Assembly (NCBI GenBank): GCA_027924645.1
Contig: BSBN01000334.1
Location: 1,736,001 to 1,800,000, forward strand
Origin: Cunninghamia lanceolata
Taxonomy: Eukaryota > Streptophyta > Pinopsida > Cupressales > Cupressaceae
Direction of reading: 5' to 3'
Length of the DNA stretch: 64,000 bases
The notes below the pieces were generated by a model that saw only the letters and a list, made by a program, of their open reading frames with translations, had not been told where the DNA came from and made no database searches. Position 1 is the first letter of the stretch; each line of letters opens with the position of its first letter. Positions 1 to 11,720 of the stretch are shown one piece after another. The position numbers and the translations under genes were made by a program.

Positions 1-1151
1 CCAAAAGTTCCCAACTCAAGGCCCTGCAGGGATTGAGTACTTCGAACAACCCCCTGCTCAAGAATGTCAGTTATATCGTTAATGCCATTCACCTACTCTT
101 GCACCATATCAGTACCCATAGCAGTGGCTCCAGAAACCTCTAGAGGAAAACCCTCCTCCTCCGCTAAAGTATCCAAACCCTCAAAATGGTTGAAACCCTC
201 TTCACTCTGCCTATCCTTATAGGATCGCTTCTAACCTCTTCCTTTAGCCCACTACTTAACAGACATAAATCCTTCCTTATCAGGCCCACCATCTTTCATA
301 TGAGTCTTACCTTTATCCCCCTTATCTGCCATAGGAAGTGAGGAAGGAGAAGAAGAATCTCTAGCATATTTGTTAACCCTAGGACATTGGTGCTGAAGGT
401 GTCCATACTCATGACAGATCCGACATCGAAAAGGAAGGGACTCATAATCTAACTACTGAACCCAATAAGCCGAGCCAAGACAAATTTCCAAAGAATCCGG
501 TAGTAGTTTACTTAGATTAATCTCAACACAAATATGAGCATAAGAAAAAACCTTCTTATCAAGGGTATTTTGAGCAATGGCAGTCAGCTTCCCCAACAAT
601 GCCGCAATCCATTGCAAAATATCCTCTCTCCAAAATTCTAAAGGAAGTTGCGGCAGGCAGACCTAGACAGGAACCCTTGCGGGCAATTCTTCTGCAGAGT
701 TAAATCCTACATGCCAAGGCTTAATGAACAAACCTACATGATTGTAAAAAAAGGGCCCTCCCTCAAAAACTTGATTCTGATCTGAGATGCAAGAAAAATC
801 AACCAAGAAATAACCATTCACGGCTATCATAATGTCCATATCTCCCTTTATCTGTTAGGACCGAGGAATCCAAGAATCTAAAGACGATAGAGAAATACAA
901 ATTCTATGGAACTTGCAAATCAAAACATGGTGGCTCCAATAAGATATATCCTCCATGACCGATTTAGGAGAAATAACTAGAACAAGATGGTCCTGAGTCC
1001 GCGGCAAACACCCATTAACTTTCTTAGGTCTAGAACCCTCACCCACATAAAAAGGGTTAGATGACTGTGCATGATTATCCAAAGATGATTCTCCATGAGG
1101 GGGTGTAGCCCCAGCAACAACTAAAGAGTTAGAGACTCCTTGAGCATCCAT
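1..1151 (-). pseudogene. LINE ORF1-like remnant (DUF4283 plus CCHC knuckle)
   Basis: Read on the minus strand from an ATG at 1151, one frame runs to the window edge with scattered stops. After a variable N-terminus (MDAQGVSNS...) comes the nucleic-acid-binding DUF4283-type region, with recognisable pieces such as LFIKPWHVGF and PLEFWREDILQ. A CX2CX4HX4C zinc knuckle follows (CRICHEYGHLQHQC, plus positions 381-428), then a polar Ser/Asp/Lys-rich tail. This arrangement is known from ORF1 (gag-like, RNA-binding) of plant LINE retrotransposons. At least three in-frame stops (for example VPV*VCLP and WVQ*LDYE) sit where Trp or Gln is expected, so the copy is dead. No reverse transcriptase is visible; it would lie beyond position 1 if present. 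A DUF4283 host protein is possible but less likely given the decay. Confidence 0.75.
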
Positions 1152-1430
1152 GCCTGCAAGGAAACCAAAATAAGAAAATCCAAAGCTCCACTACATCACG
1201 CAACAAACCCCACCAAAAACTTGTACCTACACTCCCAGCAGATCCCAACACCCGCAGCACACCAGAGAATGGTTAAAAATGAAGCAAAGCAAACAAAAAA
1301 AGGAAGAGAAGAAGCATGGGGAAGGGTAAAGCCCTAGCCCGCACATAGAACTAGCAGAACCCTCATATTCCGTTAGTCCTCTTTTAGTAGACTCCCATGT
1401 TATAACTTTTGTTGTAGTCAAATTTTTTTT
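1152..1430 (-). other. Probable 5' leader of the LINE remnant
   Basis: This is the sequence immediately upstream (minus sense) of the LINE ORF1 ATG. On the minus strand it is pyrimidine-rich (a run of CTTCTCTTCC then T-rich DNA) and contains no supported gene. Short open frames on both strands look like chance. Its right edge, near 1430, is where the base composition changes to AT-rich DNA; a target duplication was not identified. Confidence 0.35.
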
Positions 1431-3500
1431 CTTTTCTTGACCTCATAAAAGGGCTGCAATTGAAAAGTATTAACAAAATAGTTCATTGAATTTAGACGAT
1501 TGTTTAAATAGTTTTTATTAATACTTATTTTTTTAATGGTGAGATTGGCATTTCTATGCTATTTCTCATCTAGTTTTATGTTTATTTGAATAAATGTTCT
1601 AATAATGATGATAAACAACATAATTTTTTGTAAAGTTAGGTTTATTTATCTAGTTTTATATGTTAGGAGTGGATTTTTAACCATGTGTGTTGGGGCAAAG
1701 CTTTCATATAGAGGATTGAAAGAGTCCTTGCATTCATAAATAAACACAAACACCAAATCTTTGGGGCATTCAAGCCTTATAGCTACCACCACCACTTATT
1801 AGATACAAGAAAAATATGGATTTCTATCAATGATTTTGTTGGTACTTGAGAAGCTCTAATAGATAAGGAATCTACACATTAACAATTATTTTTGAACACC
1901 TACACGGAAATCTCTAGAGAAGGTTGGCTTCCTCTTCTATTTTACACCTAAGACTAAATTAACTAAATACATGCCACTACTATGGATAATATAGAATAGA
2001 AAACTACTCTAGCATCTAGCTTGCCTTAGTTAACTAGTAAAGGAAAATGTATAGGAGGTTTAAGGGTTTAGAAAAGAGATAGGGTTAAAGAAACAAATGA
2101 AGAGGGTAGGCAAAGTAGTATCAAAGAAGAAAATATGTTAACTTTCTCTACAATACACAACCAACTTATGTTTATGAATAGACATGCTTATGGTGGGATT
2201 GCTTGAATGTAAATTATGTAGACCTATCTACAATAAAACCATATTAATTGACATCTATGGCCAATGGTAATTTAATGCATATAGATAATCCACTTTAATT
2301 TAGAGGGCATAATTAGACAAGGACACATACATTCACAATATCAAACTTGAGGGTACTCTTCAAGACAAGTAGCAAAAAATATAAAATGATAAAACACACT
2401 CTCATTTCTAAAGTTAATAGATTATGACCAATCATTTTATTACTACATAAAGCCAAAGATGATTCTATATTAGAAAGCTAACATATTTATATGAGGGCAT
2501 AATCATTATTTATATAGCCACAAGAACCCATGTGCAATTGCAACCAAAGAATTTCAATATTAGTTTATAAAAGAATAAAGAATAAGAGGAGAATGGGCAT
2601 AGATGTTGGGAGAGCATCAACATTTGCTAGATAATTTTTAATTGATATTAGATCAATGAATGGGAAATGACATGCACAAGTAAATAGAAACTTCATTCGT
2701 AGACAACTAGAACTATGATGGCTTCCTTTGCATGCATGTTCCATCTATTATCTCTAAGAGTAGAGGGTCCATGTGATCTAGTGGAGAATGAATCCTAGCC
2801 ATCCACAATGAATATCAGGTAGTGTCTTGAATGATTAATGGACATAGAGGATAGTGAAGCACATTCTAAACATGAGGTAGAATGCACACCACATTAGATC
2901 AACATTGATTGATCAAAAGAGCGAAACACACTTGGTGAAAGTGGGAAGAGTACAAAAGAGGAAAGATTGCTTCTATTTGAAGATCCTTAGAAAGAGAGGC
3001 TAACTTTTATTGATGATAAGAAGAGTCGATAAATTATGAACTGTTGAATGTTACTGTTGAATTAATAGCTAGCATGATCCAAAAAAGTTCTTGAAACTAC
3101 AAGGAAGCATTTAAAAGTGGGTCCAACTATATGGCTTAGGGTTGATAGCACATAAAAGGGGTAGTGGCTATTCTCCATACAAAATAGCAACACTAAGACA
3201 TCATTGTAATAACCCCAAAATATGCAATCAATTTTTTTTATATAACAGAACTTACTACAACCTACATACAATGATTGCACTAAAATAGGTTTGAAGATGA
3301 TTGAAATGCATTCATGGTCATTAGGCCTTCACAAGGAGGTTTGTATTTAAACACTTACAACCCATTTGATAATTTGCAGCAAGAATACATGACATAAATT
3401 TGTAACAACCATAAGTGAACATGGCAGAAATTTATAACAGCAATAGGGAATTTCCAATAATTCATTTGTTCATCACACAACTAACAAGAGGAGGTAAATT
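1431..3500. other. AT-rich intergenic stretch, nothing recognised
   Basis: About 2 kb with no convincing coding frame, RNA gene or repeat boundary on either strand. It may be an old decayed transposon, but no family signature is visible. Confidence 0.4.
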
Positions 3501-3610
3501 TATTAGTTGTGATGGCTATGAGCAGTGCGGGTGGCATTGAGCGGGAAGACATTTTTTTGAATATAGTCAGTTATGTTGTTTAGGGGTCATTCCTTCCTAA
3601 TGGTTCGCTA

Positions 3611-3822
3611 GGTGTGGAGGCTGTGTTCATTGCCTATGGGGGCTTTGTTCCCTCTGCACCTACAACTTTGGTGAAGCTGTCTTCTACTCCCATTCAAGGG
3701 CCACTTGATCCTAAGGGTTTGATGGGTGTGGAGGTTGTGTCTACTACCTATGGGGGCTATGTTCCCTCTGCACTTGAAACTTTGGTGAAGCTGTCTTCTA
3801 CTCCAGGTTCTGGTAGCTTCCC
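3611..3822 (+). repeat. Two-copy 114-bp in-frame direct repeat
   Basis: GGTGTGGAGG recurs at 3611 and 3725. The following sequence (YGGFVPSA / YGGYVPSA, then TLVKLSSTP) repeats with a period of 114 bp, which is 38 codons. The frame is preserved, so the duplication may have occurred while the surrounding LINE-like frame was coding. The second copy is shorter, diverging after about 3805. Confidence 0.7.
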
Positions 3823-4622
3823 TACTGCTAGCTTTAGGGCTGCTTCAGGATGCCATAAGAAGTCTTTTTTGATGTTGTTTTAAATGCTTGTGTTCAGACT
3901 CTACCTACTCTAGCTAGGGTTAGGCCTTTGCCCTATGATCGTGCTTCCCCATTGTGGTCTGTGGACCTAAGGTTGTAGAAAATGAGAATTTCTATTTGAG
4001 ACATGGTGTGGTCTGTAGGTTTAATGGCTTGTGGCCCCCCCTTCCTAATCTCCATGGTTGGCTTTTGGTCTCCTAGAAGCCTCTTGTCTCTAGGCAGATT
4101 GAACTCTTCCCCTGTACAAGGGGGTTCTTCATCACAACCTTTTCTACCTTCAAGGAGTGAGACCCAGTGCTAGACAGGGGGTGATTGTGGGGTGATCATT
4201 CATTGTCCATCAGGCCTTGGACTCACTCCTTCAATCCTCTTACGGAGCTGCTGAATACCTGACCAGTTTGGGACCAACTGCTGAATCTACCTCTGTAGTT
4301 TTAGGAGGAATCTTGTTATGAAGCTGTTGGCAATGCCATTGGTAGCTTTTTGAAGGTAGACTCTACAACTCAAGATCTTGGGCATACTATCGTGGCTCAT
4401 ATTTTAGTAGATATAGACATCTCCAAACCTCTCCATGGTGATGTGGTCTTGGTGGTGGAGGACAGACCATGGACATAATTTCTGGACTATGAGGGCCTCC
4501 CTTTTCAGTGTAGGAGATGTTTCTCCATTGGTCATATGGCCTTTGGCTTCCCTCTTGCTTGCCGTAAGGGAGCGACAACCTGGTGGAAAGATGCTCTCAC
4601 CGAAGATCTCATGGTGGGCACT

Positions 4623-4627
4623 CCCTC
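4623..4627. repeat. Target-site duplication CCCTC (left copy)
   Basis: CCCTC directly precedes the first LTR base and is repeated exactly at 32984-32988 after the third LTR. It is the only target duplication visible for the three-LTR composite. Confidence 0.85.
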
Positions 4628-4784
4628 TATTGGGACAGGAAAATTTTGAAATTTTCCTATATTCCTACCCACTCCATGTCCAAATAGATCAGGAGATCAT
4701 GTGCTCAAAATCATCATAGTAGTGGGTAAACTCTATAACATCGCATAATCTTTACCACCAACATTTGTCTCACCCATCAAACCG

Positions 4785-4792
4785 TATATAAT
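4785..4792 (+). promoter_or_regulatory. LTR1 TATA box
   Basis: TATATAAT about 155 bp inside LTR1, followed by AAGGGGC. It is conserved at 15291 in LTR2 and 27846 in LTR3. This is the expected position for the retrotransposon's own RNA polymerase II promoter. Confidence 0.6.
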
Positions 4793-4876
4793 AAGGGGCT
4801 TCAGTTCCTTAATTTTGGAAAGACCTCACTTTTGTTTTAACAATCCATGCTCTATGAGAAATAGGCTGAAATGAGT

Positions 4877-5650
4877 ATCGGCATGAAAAAAATGATTGAG
4901 GAGAAGATTTTAGGAACTACCGATGAATAAAGTAACATCGATGACCTTTCATCGGGGAGAGAATTTGTAGTCACGCCGGGTTGATCAGTAATAAAAACTA
5001 TCGGCATAAGAAAACACTATTAGGGAATACTCCAAACCCCCCCCTCGACAATATAGATCACACTGATGAAGGAATTTGGTATGACTCTTGCCGAGCTACC
5101 CATGGAATCGGCGAAACTAATGATTATTGGGGAGAGATGTACATCAGGGCGAGAAGTTAAAGTATCTCCAACTTCGTAATGTCTCAGCGATAAAGCGACA
5201 TTATTTCAGCTTAGGTCACACTGATGTCTAGGAAGGATAAAAAGCATCGGTGAAAGTGAACAAGTCGGAACAAAGATTGCAAGTCTTGCCGAAACAATAC
5301 TCATAATGATGTCGGTGACATGTTGTGAAGATCACTCCGATGAAGGATATGAGAAAGATATCGGGGAAACAACTATAATCAGGTAGTTGGAAATAAATCA
5401 TTATGATGTCATATCTTATCCTGATGATAACAATGGCCACGCTCATTGAAAAGACTTTCACCGATATTCATATTGGAGCCACTTAAGATATTGAAGAAGA
5501 ATGTTATTCCCATGGTGATAAAGAAAGTCAGGTTGATGATAACCATCCCCATTGCTATATCGGGTAGACCTTGAAATATCTCACCGATACAAAATCATAC
5601 ATGAAAGACGACATCGAGGAGACAAATGAAGGGTCACAGCGATTGATCCA
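4877..5650 (+). repeat. ATCGG/CCGAT motif cluster in LTR1
   Basis: The hexamers CATCGG, TATCGG, CCGATG and decayed forms such as CATTGG and CTGATG recur every few tens of bases in both orientations. The same cluster occurs in LTR2 (about 15380-15850) and LTR3 (about 27930-28640). It lies downstream of the TATA box, so it would be in the leader of the transcript. Confidence 0.55.
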
Positions 5651-5978
5651 TATGCAAATGTTCACGCCATAAGAAGATATTAAGTCACCCTGACATTACA
5701 AAAATCATACCAATAAAGAGAGTTATGACGATGTGACATCTCACAACAATCACAAAAATTAAAACACTAGAGCAATTAATTGCAGATAAGGAAGAGATCC
5801 TCTAAAATACCATTTGAAATCATTGCAATTAAGTTTGAAGGAATTGTCTGAAAGGAGCACACAAATGGAGACTTGGAGAAGAAAATAGGGGAATTTGATC
5901 ATCGCCTCCGATAACAAGTACATATATACAAACCCTTGTACAGTAGCTTGCAATTTGAATTTGTTGTCCAAGATTGTA

Positions 5979-7543
5979 ATGGAGACTCCAGTGAAAGGAA
6001 AGGGTAGAAAACAATAGGGTGAGACTAGTAAACCTAAGAAACAAAAAATTTACAAAAGCCCTGATGAGAAAATAAAAGACAGGAAATTGAATCAATACTT
6101 AATTGACCAATTATCTGGATCAACTCCCAAATCTCGAAGGTCTGCACAACTTAGGGCAGAAGTAGAGAAATTAGAAGACAAATGTAAATATCTTGGAAAT
6201 GTGTGGACTCCAATAAGAGGCTATGAGCTTTTCAAATTCCATTACAATAGGAGATTCAAAAATGTCCCAGTGTCTAATCCATTGAACTTGAATTTGGGAA
6301 AATTGGTAGTTCCTGGTGTATTTGTGAATGTAGTCCTAGCTAAACATGACAACCCTAGCCTCAAAGCCATATGCAATCCGTAAGGAGAGCCAGTTGTACA
6401 TTTATCTAAAAATCATATTTGTGAAGTGTTTGATTTGGATGACTTGTGCACTATTCCTATAGTCTATGAAGATTTGAACAAAGAATACTAGAGAATGGAT
6501 ACCACTTACAATGGATGGAGATTACCTATCCACAGACCTAAGGTAGAAGGGGAAGCAGTGCCTCTCAATGAGAATGATGGACCTCCATTCCATGTGTCAT
6601 TATTTGAACCATACATACAGTACACTTATTATTTTGTGGGCCAAGTCCTAGGGTCAGAGGTCCCTAATTTAATGACAATTCCCTTGTTGGTGATAGCCAC
6701 AGACATCCAGTATCACAATGCTAGGCAGTTTGACTATGCTGCCTATGTTTTTGGAAGGATTGATTCTAGTTTGACTGCAATCAAGAACAACGTCCCATCG
6801 GTCTCTTTTGAATATTACCCACTCCTCATGCACATGGTGTTTTATTATTGCCAGGAAATGGGATTATGGCTAAGTGAATTCAAGGTCATTCAAATAGACC
6901 AAAGGGGACAAAAGTCACCCATACAAATATGGACGAGGATATGGGATAGTAGGTATGCCCATTCAAGTTATATTCATTTTGAAGAATATTGTGTAAAAGT
7001 ATTGTACAGATATTTCAGTCATCCTTGTGAATATTCACTGTCAAATAAAATAAAAAGGTTTTTTAGACCTAAAGATTTTGGTGGTCCTCCTACTGTTACC
7101 CACAACTAGGGAGATTGGTATTGTATTGAGGATGCTACCATGGTCAGAGTTTATGGTTTTGAAGACACCCCATTTATATTGTCCAAGACAGTTCCTGATA
7201 GAATTTCCTACCTAGAGATAGTCAGGCAAATGAACTACTCTAATGTGATGTATTTGAGCTCCTATGACAAGCAATCCTTCATGCCCAATACTTTGTGCTT
7301 TGGAGATTTTACTGTACTGTCAAAAGAGGGTTATGGTCTCATTATGGATAAACTAAAGCATTATAACATGAGATATGCAGAAGCAAGAAAAGGATTTGAT
7401 CCTGAGGGATTCATTGACCTTGCTAGGAGAAAACAAAACCTCAGTGGATATACACATGTCCCATATCCATATGATGACAATCAAGAATATGGAAGAAACT
7501 GAAGTTGAATTAATGGTTGAGAAATATAATAGGGAATTAGATC
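5979..7543 (+). pseudogene. LTR-encoded ORF, LTR1 copy (N-terminal half only)
   Basis: An ATG at 5979 opens a frame whose 13th codon is TAG, after which it runs on almost uninterrupted. Recognisable segments are a Lys-rich start, the coiled-coil-like AEVEKLEDKCKYLGNVWTP, then GYELFKFHYNRRF, NPSLKAICNP, NGWRLPIHRPKVEGEAVPL, FEPYIQYTYYFVGQVLG, QRGQKSPIQIW and GFDPEGFIDLARRK. Damage includes a stop after ICNP, another before RMDTTYNG, a missing short segment near 6340, a stop at TVTHN*GDW and a 2-nt deletion near 7478. The LTR deletion removes everything C-terminal. I do not recognise the function; no enzyme motif is visible. Confidence 0.65.
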
Positions 7544-8181
7544 ATTAAAAAGAATCATAAAATTAGGACCACCATTCTGTCTCCAAGTTGATATTATCTT
7601 TTATTCTTGTGCATTTCATTCAATTGGTTCCTTCAAGAAAGGATTAAACCTCCTTTTGGTGAAAAATAAGAAATTTGATTTTATCTATTGGATTATTAAG
7701 GAGAGTCTGTTAGTCATTTCTCTACACATTTATACAAGTTATAAACTAAAGTATTGTGCCAAACAGTTACAGTTATTTCCCACTATAATCCATTGGTCTT
7801 TGTCTTCCATTTGACTCTATTTACCCAACAAGGCACTAGTCTTATTTCAATCCATCATTTAAGATTTACCTTGATATTGCTTATACAATTTATACCAATC
7901 ATCCATTAGATATTAGATATAGAATTAGTTAGCAAGTGTTCATCTATTCTACACCATTTACCACTATAGGTAGATCCATTAACTTAGTTAAAACACTTAT
8001 ACTTGATCTAGTTTAATTTTCAAGGTTCACCTGCCTAGGTATAGCAGTGCCTAAAGTGCAGGGAGTCTTCAAACCCTAAAGGTTAGACTTTGTCACTTTA
8101 GTACAAAAATGTTGCCAATCTGACCATAGAGTCCGGCATCCTCTTAGGATTTGTAACCTACATTTTTGAGACCTAACAAAT

Positions 8182-8200
8182 TGGCAACTCTACTGGGGAC
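8182..8200 (+). promoter_or_regulatory. Primer-binding site, internal region A
   Basis: TGGCAACTCTACTGGGGAC starts 3 bp after the LTR1 end (CCTAACA-AAT). The position and the TGG start fit a tRNA primer-binding site; I cannot name the tRNA with confidence. Two shorter look-alikes follow at about 8262 (TGGTAACTCTGCTGG) and 8328 (TGGTGACTCTAGAAA). Confidence 0.65.
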
Positions 8201-8370
8201 CCAAATAAAGGACCTTAGTAAGAAACCATTCTTTTATAGTCAAAAATTTCATAATACAATTTGGTAACTCTGCTGGCAAGAAGAATCTAGAAAGATAAAT
8301 TATAAACTTTTTCCTATTTACAAAATAGGTGGTGACTCTAGAAACTGTTATAACAGAAAGTGAATACCAA

Positions 8371-10250
8371 ATGGATGGTAGAAGATCCAAGATGGAAGGG
8401 AAGAAATTGCAATCATCTCCACCAATTAGAAACATCCCCAAAAGAAATGGAGCATCAAATTATTCTCACCAGAATAATAATCAGGAGGCTCAAGAGGATA
8501 ATATGGAATAAGCTATCACAACTCATAATAGTTTTACACCTCTACATGAATCAAATTAAAATCTCAATGGAGTAACTGATGATATATTGGCAAAATACAG
8601 ACCTGATCCTCAAGAACAGCTTGAATGTGAAGCATGGGCCATGAGGGAAATTGATCAAAGGGGGAGAGGGGATAAAACATGGATTCTCAAATCAAGAAAT
8701 GAATGAAAGTCCAAAGAGTATAAGAGGGATGAATGAAGCACATCAAGATGTGCTTAGGCTCCAGGAAGAACTTGAAATGATCAAGATAGATGAAAGAAAG
8801 AGGTTGTTAGAACAAGAGATTCAACATATAAATAATAGGACTAAAATAGCCCCCCCAAAATATGTACCTCCACATAGAGGAAACACTTCAAGGAATCCAC
8901 AACAAAACTTGCACCAAAATACAAGTGGTGTTTCAAATTCACAAGCATCTAGAAGTCATCAAAATACCCTCCCTAAAATTCCTAGACCACCTCCCATGCA
9001 CAACACCTCTCAACATATAGCTAATCCATACCCATCCCCTGGCCAACAGTATTATAGACCACAAAATCCTTATATAAATCTCCACATAAACCCATAATAG
9101 CGACATGCTTATCATTAGCATCCAGGTGGATATTTAATTACTATGCTAACCTGCCACCCATTTATATTCCACCACAAAACCACACAAACATATGCGGCCA
9201 ATTTGACCTCACTAGATATCAATTGTATCCATACCCTATGGACATTAATTGGAGAAATATAGTTCCCAAGTTCACTGGGAACAATGCAGTATCAGCTGAG
9301 GATCACATTAGAAGCTTCAATGCTTTCATACAAGATATCAATATGGACTATGAAGACATCAAAATGAGGTTATTCATGATGTCTGTTAATGAAGATGTGA
9401 GAGACTGGTTCAACAGCTTACCTGATACTTTAATTAGTTCAATAACTGATTTCCATAATCAATTCAAGGAGCAATATGGTAATCAGTATGCCCCTGAGTT
9501 TGCATTGCACAAACTGATAAGCATCCAAAAATACCAGAATGAGTCAGTATATGATTTCAATTTAAAATTTTCCAAGTTAGACAAAAAAATAGTACATGTG
9601 TCTAAACTAACTGATCCAGTAGCATTGAGCATTTATTTAAAAGCATTTGATCCCAAGACTGGGTACAAACTTAGAAATTGGCACCCTATGACCCTAGTTG
9701 AAGCACATAAAGTAGCATTAACTATTGAGAACAATAGGAAAGCTGCAGGTATGGTTAGCAAAAGAGATAATCATAGAACTCCTCAAAGCCCAAACATTCA
9801 GCAGACTAAACAAGAAGGTTAGCATAGACATGAAATACCTAGGTTGCATGATATGCTATATAATACAAATTAGAAAGATGGAAGACCCATTGAAAATAGT
9901 AGCAAGCAACATTATGGCAAAGATACTCCTGACCCTCTAAAAAGAAATGGGGCACATATGGTAGAAGATAAACCTTCCTGTCTTGTGTGCAATTTGCCAC
10001 ACTTTCCTGAATACTGTGTGGTGGCTAAAATAGTACAATAAGAAGAAACATTATACAATTATAACAAAGACAATCACACAATAAACATGATGCAAGATAC
10101 ACCATATTTGCTGAATAAAGAATATTCTTCTATAGAGGAAGAGGGATATGAATATGATGTGGGAAACCAGAAACATCATATCAATATGGGAAAATAAGAA
10201 GTATTCTTAGATTAGGAGGATGGTTACGAGGAACCTACCTATTATAACAA
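8371..10250 (+). pseudogene. gag: gag, internal region A
   Basis: Nucleocapsid/capsid polyprotein that packages the element's RNA. An ATG at 8371 (MDGRRSKMEGKK) starts a polar, Pro/Gln/Asn-rich N-terminus. It contains a charged helix (about 8737-8820, LRLQEELEMIK) and PPKYVPPHRGN. The capsid-like Retrotrans_gag core follows at 9223-9822 (WRNIVPKFTGN, DWFNSLPD, FKEQYGNQYAPEFA). A short zinc-knuckle-like motif lies near 9985-10020 (CLVCNLPHFPEYC), a compact form seen in Tat elements. Several stops (near 8509, 8560, 9096, 10040 and 10200) and frame changes inactivate it. It lies 3' of LTR1 and 5' of the protease, as expected. Confidence 0.75.
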
Positions 10251-10251
10251 A

Positions 10252-11237
10252 TTGCCATATGATCAGTGGAGAAAGCCCACTAAAAATGAAAGAGAAGCTC
10301 TTACAATAGTTGCAGTAGCTCAAGCTAAAAATGCCTATAAATTAAGGAACAAGATAGTAAATGTTGAACAAGGAACACTTGGGAGTGTCTTTATAAAAGA
10401 TCAAAATTACAAAAAGAATAATGCAAAGTCATCATTCAGAGAACCAGAAAAAATTGATAAAAATAAAACGAAAGATAAATCACAAAATCAAGAAAAAGAG
10501 CATATAAAGATAGAAAGAAATGATCAAATTATGGCCCATTCATTTGACATTGCTCATGCAATATCCCAGGTAAAGATATCAGTGCCACTATTGGAGATGA
10601 TGAAGATAGACAAATACAAAAATACAACGGTTAAACTGATTTCAGAATACCAAATAAAAAACATAAAGAATCAGATAATAGAATAAACAATGTTCACCAA
10701 GAAACATTCCAAATCCCTGAGGTATACCTAGGTGATACCTTGACAAAGAATCCCTCACAGGTGGACCCTTTCTGCACTACTTTACTAATAAAAAATAGGA
10801 TAGTAAGAAACTACATGATTGATTCAGGCGCAACCATGAATATCATGTCAATAGCAGTCATGAAAGAACTAGGAATGTTGGTTGACACTACATTTGGTAG
10901 GTGTTATGCAATAGATAATAGATCCATCCCAGTCATGGGTATTATGAGGGATGTGGAAATAAAACTTGCTTCATACCCTAAGGCAACCTATAACATTAAT
11001 ATCACCGTGGTTGACATTCCACCATATTATGGAATGCTTTTATCAAGACAATGGGCTGCAATGGTAGGAGAGAATGTCCAATTAGATTTATCATATGCCA
11101 CAATACCAGTGGGAGGAAAAGAGATCAAACTATGTAGGGAGCCAAGATATGAGAACATTATAGAACACTTGGATCAAAATCAAATAAACTTTATTTGTGA
11201 TACAGATTTTGGAGCCTTCAAGGTTGAAAAAAGTTAG
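10252..11237 (+). pseudogene. pro: Protease region, internal region A
   Basis: Aspartic protease that would cut the gag-pol polyprotein. A Lys/Asn-rich linker (10252-10686, PYDQWRKPTKNEREAL) precedes the protease fold at 10740-11237. The catalytic loop is intact here: MIDSGATMNIM (Asp-Ser-Gly). It is followed by the flap-like region and GMLLSRQWAA, which matches the C-terminal Gly-Arg-type strand of plant retroelement proteases. A stop at 10684 and a frame change at about 10690-10740 separate the linker from the protease; the protease frame itself is clean until TAG at 11235. Confidence 0.75.
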
Positions 11238-11279
11238 CCAGAATTGTAGAATATTGATCCAATACATGTTGAATCTAAG

Positions 11280-11720
11280 AAAGAGGAGAATGATGTGTGG
11301 AAGATGTATTTTGATGGTGCATGTAGAAAAATGGGAAATGGGGCCGGAGTATTATTTATCTCACCAGCAGATAAAACTTTCAAATACTCCTTTGTACTGA
11401 CATTTGAATGCACAAATAATGTCGCAGAATACGAGGCTTTGCTCATTGGTTTGAATATAGCCACCAAGCATAAGATAAAAAAGCTGGCTATATATGGTGA
11501 TTTAGAATTCATTACTTCCCAAGTAAGTGATAAATACTTGTCAAAAAACAAGAGGTTGAAGCAATATAAAAATGTTGTCTGGGATAATATTGAGTTGTTT
11601 GATGCTTTCTCAATCAACTGGATTGATAGATCAAAAAATATTATGGCAGATTTTCTGGTAAATATCGTATTAAAAATGGATAATATCACATTAGGAGGTA
11701 TTACAGAGGTTGAATTCAAA
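11280..11720 (+). pseudogene. Archaeal-type RNase H (aRNH), internal region A
   Basis: An extra RNase H, typical of the Tat branch, that would degrade RNA in RNA/DNA hybrids during cDNA synthesis. Acidic catalytic positions are visible: Asp in MYFDGAC, Glu in NNVAEYEALL, Asp in YGDLEF and Asp in IMADFL. All are retained in this copy. It lies between protease and RT, whereas in Ogre and Retand elements the second RNase H follows the RT/RNase H. The frame is open from 11295 into the RT linker (to 12122), so in this copy aRNH and the RT N-terminus are still joined. Confidence 0.8.

Larger units (their letters stand above)
3611..4627 (+). pseudogene. LINE ORF1-like remnant, 5' part (split by composite element)
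   Basis: A decayed LINE ORF1 family related to, but distinct from, the copy at the start of the window. Recognisable parts are an N-terminal region with an in-frame duplication, the motif AVGNAIGSFLKVD, then ILVDIDISKPLHGDVVLV and DRPWT, then a zinc-knuckle segment at 4503-4553 (CRRCFSIGHMAFGF) in which the last Cys is replaced by Phe. The following TTWWKDALTED is typical of the same family. Several stops and frame changes occur before 4300. The frame is cut at codon VGTPS by the composite element and resumes after it at 32984 in the same phase. The role of the intact family protein is binding of the LINE RNA. Confidence 0.7.
4628..8178 (+). repeat. LTR1 of the Tat-type composite (with about 1.8-kb deletion)
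   Basis: Aligns end to end with LTR2 and LTR3 but is 3,551 bp against 5,295 bp for LTR3. The main loss joins sequence equivalent to about 17612 in LTR2 to sequence equivalent to about 19442, at a short shared GAT (junction near 7543). This removes the second half of the LTR reading frame. The LTR holds a TATA box, a stretch rich in ATCGG/CCGAT motifs, a coding region and an AT-rich 3' part ending GACCTAACA. Confidence 0.8.

Noticed and set aside
1140..1337. 65-residue plus-strand open frame
   Set aside because: Lies in the leader of the minus-strand LINE remnant, low-complexity and Lys-rich, no family resemblance.
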